Notes under the pieces: model-generated
The model's database searches: none
Told to the model about the DNA's origin: nothing
What the model saw: only the letters and a program-made list of their open reading frames with translations
DNA from: Tubulanus polymorphus
Lineage: Eukaryota; Nemertea; Palaeonemertea; Tubulaniformes; Tubulanidae
DNA length: 64,000 nucleotides
Assembly: GCF_964204645.1 (NCBI RefSeq)
Contig: NC_134031.1
Coordinates: forward strand, 8,968,501 to 9,032,500
Direction: 5' to 3'
Program-made: the position numbers and the translations under genes
Shown here: in pieces, positions 39,101 through 48,100 of the stretch
Layout: each line of letters begins with the position of its first letter
Numbering within the stretch: position 1 is the stretch's first letter

Positions 39101-42100
39101 TTTATGAAACTAGTCACATTTTTGATTTTGATAATGCCGCTATAATCTTTCCCTGTCCCGATAAAACCAAACGTCACATTATGGAATCTGCCCTTATTAT
39201 TGAAAATATGGATAAATGTGTTCATTTGAATAACGTTTTTTCTCCTCACAATATTTTGATCTCTAAATTTCTCGCTTCACCTGTACCCCCATTATTCTAA
39301 TCCCGTTTGACACTTCTATTCACTCACTCCCTCACTCATTTCTTGATTATCCCTTTGATGTTCTTGCCTTATGTTTTTGTCTGATTACCCCTTAGTTTGT
39401 TTGCCTTTAAACCCTCTGGGCTTTGTTTTTAGATTACTTTAATCTACATCCCCTTAGTTTGTCGTTTGCCTTCTTTGTTTTCTTCCTTAGTGTTCCGGGT
39501 TTTGGTATTTAATAACTTTAATCTTAATCCTTTAATCTTTATCCTTTGTCATATTTTTGTATAAATATCCTGTTATTTGATTTTGTTCTCAGTACGCCTG
39601 ATGATAGCTATAAGTTGTTAGCTGAAACGTCGCTCCTCAAATAGGCTACAATCATTCTGATATTGAATTTTTCAATTTTGGCTTTGTTATTGTGGGATTT
39701 CACTCGTCATCATCATATACGGATATTGTGTATCTTCTTGTTGAACCAAGAAATTTTTATGAAAATCTGTCAAATGAAACAATCCCAGCATTACAAGCAT
39801 TGCAAGATCATGCGGGACCGGGAAGTGTCGCTTAAACACGGTTCAAAGCACGGCAGTAAAACGGATGATGATCGTGATATATGAATACGAATTACGCTCC
39901 AAACATTTCCATAGAATAGGGAGGAAAATAGTTCTTGAAAATAATTACACAAACGTTAATAAAAGCGTTTAAAATTTAATAAACTGGACTCACACTCAAA
40001 GGCAGAGGTCGTGACATCTACCGCAGAGATTCAGAATTACGATTTAGACCGGACCTGGTACCAGTTTCTGTCCACACTCACATATTTAGACTGGTCCAAA
40101 ATTTGGTCCAGACCAGTTTCACTCTTTTAGACTGTGCCAAATTAGACCAGTCTTAACTAGACCGGTCTAATTTGGAACGGTATTTTTGCCCGTGTGTGAA
40201 CGCTTGCAAATTTAGACCGGTTTAAATTTCGTCATGTGAACGCGCCTTTATACTCACTAATAGCGAGTACCAAAATACAATCATCTATTGTATTTTAGTA
40301 CCCTTAGTTTTTTATCCTTTAAATTTGTTCTGCTTTTATGTGGTATATTATGTTTGTTTTATTACTTTTGAAAATAATCCAATAGAGTTTGTCAAATCAC
40401 ATAAAGGCTGGCTTATGTCGGCAAGCAACACGACGCCTACCAACGCAACTTGGTTTATCACCGATTAGCCATATCCGGCTAGTTGCCCATGTTCAACTCC
40501 GGCCTAGGGTAGGCGAACAGTTGCTTTCGATTGCAACCGACATAACCTCATCTGCGATGCGACGGAACTGAGCACAGGGGTTCCAGCCAATTAGAGACCT
40601 AATATACATAGTACAGTCAACCTCGGTTAATCCGTATCACTAAGGACTGAGCTTTTTAGTACGGATAAACTATAACCCGTATAAACTATGATTTAAGAGC
40701 ACAATCCGTTTCTCATATTTCCTACTGACCACAATAACCTCATTAGATTACAGATGTTTATACTTTTGTCACTTCAAGTGTATGTTCCCAACAGCTGATA
40801 CAGATTACTCATAAGGATTTACATATAAATTGGACAACGGGGCCCGCGTATTTGTCATCGGCCATTTTTTCATATACAATAAGCATTACAGTACGCAATT
40901 GCACTGAACCCTCCCCCTCCCCTAATGCGTTCTTAATAAATGAATGACCCCATAATACAAGAAGCTGCAACAATCCACGAGTTCAACCCCATAAATCATC
41001 AACCATGAATAGAACATTTCTTTGTAAAGGACCCACAATATGGCAGATTACACCCTCATTCATTAAGTCCGCACATATATCTTGATATAGGCCTACTTAA
41101 AACAAGATATAACAAGAAAGAAATTCTAACTAGGGGTCTAGGGACACCATGCCCACTTGGGAAGTGGTTTCAAATGCTCAACAATCTAACAATTTCAACA
41201 TTCAACGCCCCCTGGTGACCATTTACAAAAACCAATGACCTTGAAACTCACCACAATCATAGAACATGTCAGCAGCTACGATTTTGTAATTGATTGTGAT
41301 AACAAAATATGCCTCGTTACCAATTTAATATGGAAATACTAAGTCATTCTACTATTCAACGCCCCCTGGTGACCATATTCAAAACCCAATGACCTCGAAA
41401 CTCACCGCAATCATAGAACATGTCATGAACTACAACTTTGCAATTGATCATGGTAACAAAATATGCCTAGGTACCAATATAATAAGGAAATACTAAGTTA
41501 TTCTACTATTCAACGCCCCCTGGTGACCATATAGAAAAACTTATGTCCTAAAAACTCGCAACAATCATAGATGATGTCATGAGCTACAACTTTCCAATTG
41601 ATTGTGGTTACAAAATATGCATAGGTACGAATATAATAAAGAAATGCTAAGATATTGTATTATTCAACGCCCCCTGGTGGCCATATACGAAATCCAATTA
41701 CCTTGAAACTCACCACAATCATAGAACACATTATGAGGTACAACTTTCTAATTGATTGTGGTATCAAAATATGCTTAGGTATCAATATAATGTGGAAAAA
41801 CTTTTTCCCACTTACGAATGAGTACTGGTGACACCAAGATGGCCGCCAATTGCGTCATAATTGGCTGATGAAAAATACATGTCGCAGGTATAAAACATCC
41901 CTTTCCAAAGAATACCCATCAAAAATTGTAATGAGAAATGGCAAACCAGTAGGAAGCTACAGGACTCAGAATTCGGGCCAAAATTAACATTTTTGGGCAC
42001 TAAAAAGGTCATAGGACGGCCATCTTGAGTCCGACCGACCCAATTTTTGTTATGTTGATGGGCTATGGGGGGGATTCACATATATCCGAAAGATCAAAGT

Positions 42101-45100
42101 AATTGATCGAAGCGTCTTCAAAATTTCCCTCAAAAAGTTCAAAAATGTGTAAAAAGTACTGATTTTGGCGAACAACAATGGCTGCCAGTCGGCCATCTTG
42201 ATTCTGACAGGGCCAGTTTTTGGGCTGAAGATGTGCCTAGGGTAGATACATGTGTAACCCAAATATCAAGACGTTACCTTGAAGCGTCTTCAAAACTTCC
42301 CAAAATAACTGGATTCCGTCTACGGACGGACGGACGACGGACGAAAAGTGAACGCAATAGCCCGCTGGGACTAAAGTCCCAAGTGGGTTAAAAATGGGCT
42401 TGCTGACTTGGTTGTACTGAAAGCTTGCTTGGTGGTTATTTCTGTAGTAGAATTAATCGAACTTTGAACTGATTACTTGTTAAAAGAGCTAAGAGACCGG
42501 TGTTGTCTTACATAGTTACATGAAATGTTACACACAGGGACTGGGAATCAAAATGGTTTTATTGTAGACGTGGACCAAGTTAGTGCAAGCTTTTGGATAG
42601 TTGTTATTTGAATAATGTAGTGTCATCTTAACGGAATCTATCATCATGTTGATAATTGCTAGATTACTTATCGGATTGTGTGAAAAAGCTATTTTTCCCG
42701 GACTTTGCACAATGGTCAATGATATTTTCTGTAGTGCTTATAAAAATATTCCTCCCAACAACCAAATCAACTAAAGCTGTGAAGTTCACAGAAATCGATC
42801 TTGAAATACAATTTTAGAATTTTAGAATAAAACCCGCAAGTAAAACGGTGACGAGTGTTCACGTGAACACCTGCTGATTTCTGCGGCTAAGCCAATCATA
42901 GAGGAGTCTTTGCTTTCTGATTGGCTTTGCAAAACCAATATTTTTGCGATTAGATATTCGGTAAAAACCTCATATAAATTTCAACGAGACCCTCTTTCAA
43001 AATTCAGCTTCATAGAGTTTGGAGAATGGATAATACTTTAATGAATGATTTGTATGAATATATGCTCAGTTGCACGGTAAAAGAGCCTTTGCTCTGGAAC
43101 CATGTCATTTAAATTTGCTCCATTTGTAAAGTAATAGGCTCAGCCTACGGCTGGCCTAAAAATGTGAAAGTAAATGTTTTATTGTGAAATTTTGTGTTAA
43201 TAAAGAGTGAATTGAATTGCCGGCAGCACTTTGCCGTGCATGAATACCAATTTCAAGCCTGATCACGCAAGCTCAACCAAGGTTGGTATGTGCTGCTGAA
43301 ATAACAAAAACGATTAAACAAAATCATAAACAATGAAAACGACAACCGTTATAGCCAATATATGAAAGGAACCTAGATTTTGTTACTGCATTAAATGTGT
43401 GTAAATATCAGAGCCCAAGAAAGATTCTAACGAAAGCATTCGAATCCCCGAGCAATTTATCAATCCGTGTGATAGCAATATGGGCTTGCAAGCATGCAAG
43501 CCCATGAAAGCTTAACGTATAGTACTTTCCTAGTAATAAAAGTACGAAATGATGTATGATTTTTTAGTTAGATATAGTTCAAAACTAAAACCATCTCATG
43601 TACCATCTCATCTCTCCCTGCTGATGTAGTTAATTCATCAATGAACTCATTTCATATCTCAGATGCCTGGGCATCTCATGTGGATGTACAGCCTTTATGG
43701 CTCTGTCAAGGTCCCTGTCATCGATGCTTGCTTTTTTATAAATATTATGTAAAATTGAATTTTGATAAAGAAATAAATAAATAATAACTTACTTGGGTTT
43801 GGCTGTAGAACACATTCCGTTTGTTTCAGTATTCGTTCAGTCCACTCTTTTGTTTTATCAGCACGCAATAACAAAGTTTCAAAATGAGAGTCATATTCAG
43901 TTTTCTCTGCTGAACCTAACTTTTCTTCCGTGTACTAAAGATACAAAAATGTCTTATGAATGAAATGAAAATCACCACAACAATAATCATGTAATTGCTC
44001 AAGATACCTGTTTAAAACGTGCAAAACTTTGCATCATTGGAACAAGGAAGTGAAGTTCTACTTTGCAAACACAGCAATTCAATAAATGTTATTTTCAGCG
44101 AGTGCTACAAGCTTTTTACATATGGGCCTATAGGCCTACCTTATTGATCAAATAGGCCCTTAACTTCTATTACAATGAATCATATGTGTGAACCAGTTAA
44201 CAACACCAACATATGTGATAAAAAAGCCTTGTTGTGATAACAACATATGCCTCGGTACCAATATAATATGGAAATACTAAGTAATTCTACTATTCAACGC
44301 CCATATTCAAAACTCAATGACTTTGAAACTCACCACATTCATAGAACATGTCAGCAGCAACAATTTTGCAATTGGTTATGATAACAATAGGCCTATATGC
44401 CTAGGTACCAATATAATAAGGCAATACGAAGTTATTCTACTATATAACGCCCCTTGGTGACCATATAGACAAATTAATGACCTTGAATCTCACCACAATC
44501 ATAGACCTTGTCATGAGCTACAACTTTGTAATTGATTGTGGTAACAAAATATGCATAGGTGCATATATAATATGGAAATACCAAGTTATTGTATTATTCA
44601 ACGCCCCCTGGTGGCCAAATGCAAAAACCAATGACTTTGAAACTCACCATAATCATAGAACATGTCATGAGCTACAACTTTGCAATTGATTGTGATAACA
44701 AAATATGTTTACGTTTCAATATTATGTGGAAAAACTTTTTTCACCTACGAATGAGTACTGATGACACCAAGATGGCCGCCAATTGCGTGATCATAGGCTG
44801 ATCAAAAATACTTGTCTCAAGTATTAAAGATTCCTTTCCATAGAATAGCCAACAAAAATTTCAATGAAAAAATGGCAAACCAGTAGGAAGCTACAGGACA
44901 AAAAGAGGGAGGAAAGTCACCATAGCAGAAAAATCTGGAAAATTATAAGTTATACATCTGCCCCACCTTGCGAGTGCTGAAGATGCGAAGCAACCCCCGG
45001 GGGGTTTTGGGTTTCTCCCCCAAGAGAATCTTTGAAATTAAAAGCGTTTTCCTAGCACTATTTTGAAAGTAATGTCCATTTCCAATGCGGCACATCCACA

Positions 45101-48100
45101 TTTCACTGACTGTTCAGATGAAAGTTAACTATTGTTTGTGCATAAATTTGTAATCCTAAGTAGCTTTTGACGATCGTAGTAGCTCAGAACTTTTGACCAG
45201 TCGCCTCAAAAAATAGTTGAAGTGAGCAACATAACAAATATGTGGTGCATGAGGGGAGTGTAAATTACGGATTTGGACTTGACATTGATGCCAAAAATGT
45301 TTCAAATTCTTGAGGTTAAAAATGACCAAAATTCATGCGTTTTATCAACAAAAATTAACATTTAGAGTAATTTTAGAGAGTCATTTTGAATTTTCACATT
45401 TTATTAATTTAGTCCGTATTGGAAATCCTGATTGTGGCAATCAATTCAATTCAAATCAAATCAATAAATTCTCAAAAATACATCAAAAACATTATTATAA
45501 AACATATTTTCAAAGTCAACAAGGTAACTAATAAATCCATATTAGTAAAAAGGTTTGATTTGACGGCGCTATTGCACTTTCGTACCCCCCTCTCAAAAAT
45601 TTTTATTTCTGTATATTATTAATCAGGGAGGTCTGTAAAGTCAAAATAAATTACTTTTGACAAAAAAAAAATTTTTTTCCAAACCAAAATTCTGATAATT
45701 TGGGGCCGATTTCCTCGATTCAAACTGACGGGTCGGCCATGTTTCCGCACTAATTACCACCTAAAAACATCTGAATAAATATATCTCAATAAATTTAATT
45801 GTATTGAATTGATAAAATTGCGTTTTTTGGCGTATAACTTTTCTTCATCAGAACATCTTTAAATAAATAGCTAAGTATGAAAATAATGCAAACATAGCCT
45901 AAGCGTCATTTTCAGAGATGGTTATGTTTAAAAACATGGTTTTTGCAAAGTTTTAATGTCATGACATTTCAGTGGAGGGTTAGAAACTTTGATTGACATC
46001 CAATATGGCCTTGTTGACGTCGCGAATCGGCGAATTTAGACGCGATTTAGGGCCCAAAATAACATGATTGTAACCCAGAAAAAGTAAGTTTTTTGGGCCA
46101 AAAGTTACTGATTTTGAATCCCTAGACCTCCCTGATAATAAATATGCTGAAATAAAAATTTTTGGGAGGGGGTACGAAAGTGCAATAGCGCCTGATTTGA
46201 CACTAAAATCAGTTGTTGCTAGCTTGTTGGAATGGGGAGGGCTCAAATAACAATATGCTTTTTAAATTTTTGAATTATCTTCAGTAGTTTTCGAGATATC
46301 GCAAATTGAAGTTTGAAAATTTGAGCGAAAAGTGTCTTCATGTTTCAATAGGCCTACACAAAAACTGTGATCTAAGAAGGCAATATTTCATGTAAACAAA
46401 CTTCAATATCTCTTAAACTAAAAGAGATAGACTAGAAATTTAAAGAGCAATACACTCATAGCACTTTCAGGTGACAGTTGAAAGGCCCAAAATTTTTATC
46501 TGATTCCAAATGCCTATGGTTTCCATGGAAACCAGCCGAAAAATGGTAAAATAATGAAAATATCGATGTTAGATCAAAAGTTATGATGTAGAAAGGGGAT
46601 AGAATAACTAGTTATCAATAGTTTATGTTTACCCTAAGTTTATCTAGGAATATCTATTATTATATAGATTATTATTATTAGGTTTCCATGGTAACGGCAA
46701 GAAAAAAATGTGAAATATTGAGAAATATTGATATGATTTCAGATGAAATTATTTTTTTCACTACATAATTTTTGAAATGAATAAACATGATTATCAAGGC
46801 CTGTCAGTTAGGTCTATAGCCATAGGCTCCTATTGCAAATTGATTTAAATATACCAATTTTATATATTATTTGCTAAATGGATTTTAGTTATGAAAAGCA
46901 GAAAATTAGGCTTGGCCTGGCTCAAAACGCTGAAATTTGAAATATATTCATGATATCATAATAAAATCAATCAGTTTAGAAACATAAACCAAGCAATAGT
47001 AATAATACTACTAATAATAACTAAATAATAATCCATTTGTTTTGTTTTGAGCTAAATTTCAACAATATTTTATATATATTTCAATTTTGCTGCTTTTGGA
47101 AAATCCCCTCGGGAGCCTTACTGTCCCATCATGCGCCTCTATTCAGTGCTTCATCTAGCATTAAAAAAGGGCAGGGTGCTGATTTCAAATAAGGGCATTT
47201 TTGTGCGTGATTCCATCGGAGCAAGGGCACATAATAACGCGCTCACGTCTGTTTTAGGGGCAAACTGCAATGTTTCCTATTGCATAGAATCTAGGTACCC
47301 CTTACTACGATTGAGGACTAGAAACTATGTTTAAATCTGATTATGCCATGAGTGACACACTTGACCACAGTACATCCTTACACCTATGCCTGTCAATGAA
47401 CAAAAGTTAATCTAGATAGGGCTTTCAAAATGATTTGGAAAACCAGTTGCAGACAAAAAAAATTGCCGAAAAAAGCAATCTCAAGTAGCAAATACAGCGA
47501 AAAAGAGCCAGCAATAGTGTATAGGCCTACATGAAATTGCATATTTCTAATCTTAGAAATATCAAATTAATTGATTTAAATTGATAGTGTTAGTGATTGG
47601 CAAGTAACTGTTGATTATTGGTAAGCAGTCAGCTTAAGAACACATTATTGCTATTAGGCTATTCAAACTAATTGTCTGTGCGAGTCTCTCTGTGAGTTTT
47701 TTACCTTGTATATAAAAAATTTGTCTAATAGTCTAGATAAAAAGATCCAGAGCATCACGATGTGTTCAAAACGAAACAATCCATCGAATATACACTACCA
47801 GCTTTACAACGGCAGTCGCTAGAATGATTGGCAGTAGTTTGGAAGTCAGCCAATTTCCTGGAAACTTAAACTAGGCCACGCGTCTGAGGCACGTTTTCAC
47901 ACGATGCACACTGACTGCAGAACATTTGAATATAACCACTGATCACATGAGCTACTATCGTTGATATGATACGAGATATTTCATAGCCGTCGCTGGAAAC
48001 CTACTAACAGTCGGATGCGTCGGCTTATTTTGAAAGCCCTGACTCATTACTCGTGACTGACAAGGGCATGATGGCGGACCTACGGCAAGTGATGAGGGCA

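Noticed and set aside
33945-44920. CRISPR-like array because of regular 154-bp spacing
   Set aside because: The whole monomer is repeated, not a short repeat with unique spacers, and the genome is eukaryotic. It is a satellite-like tandem repeat.
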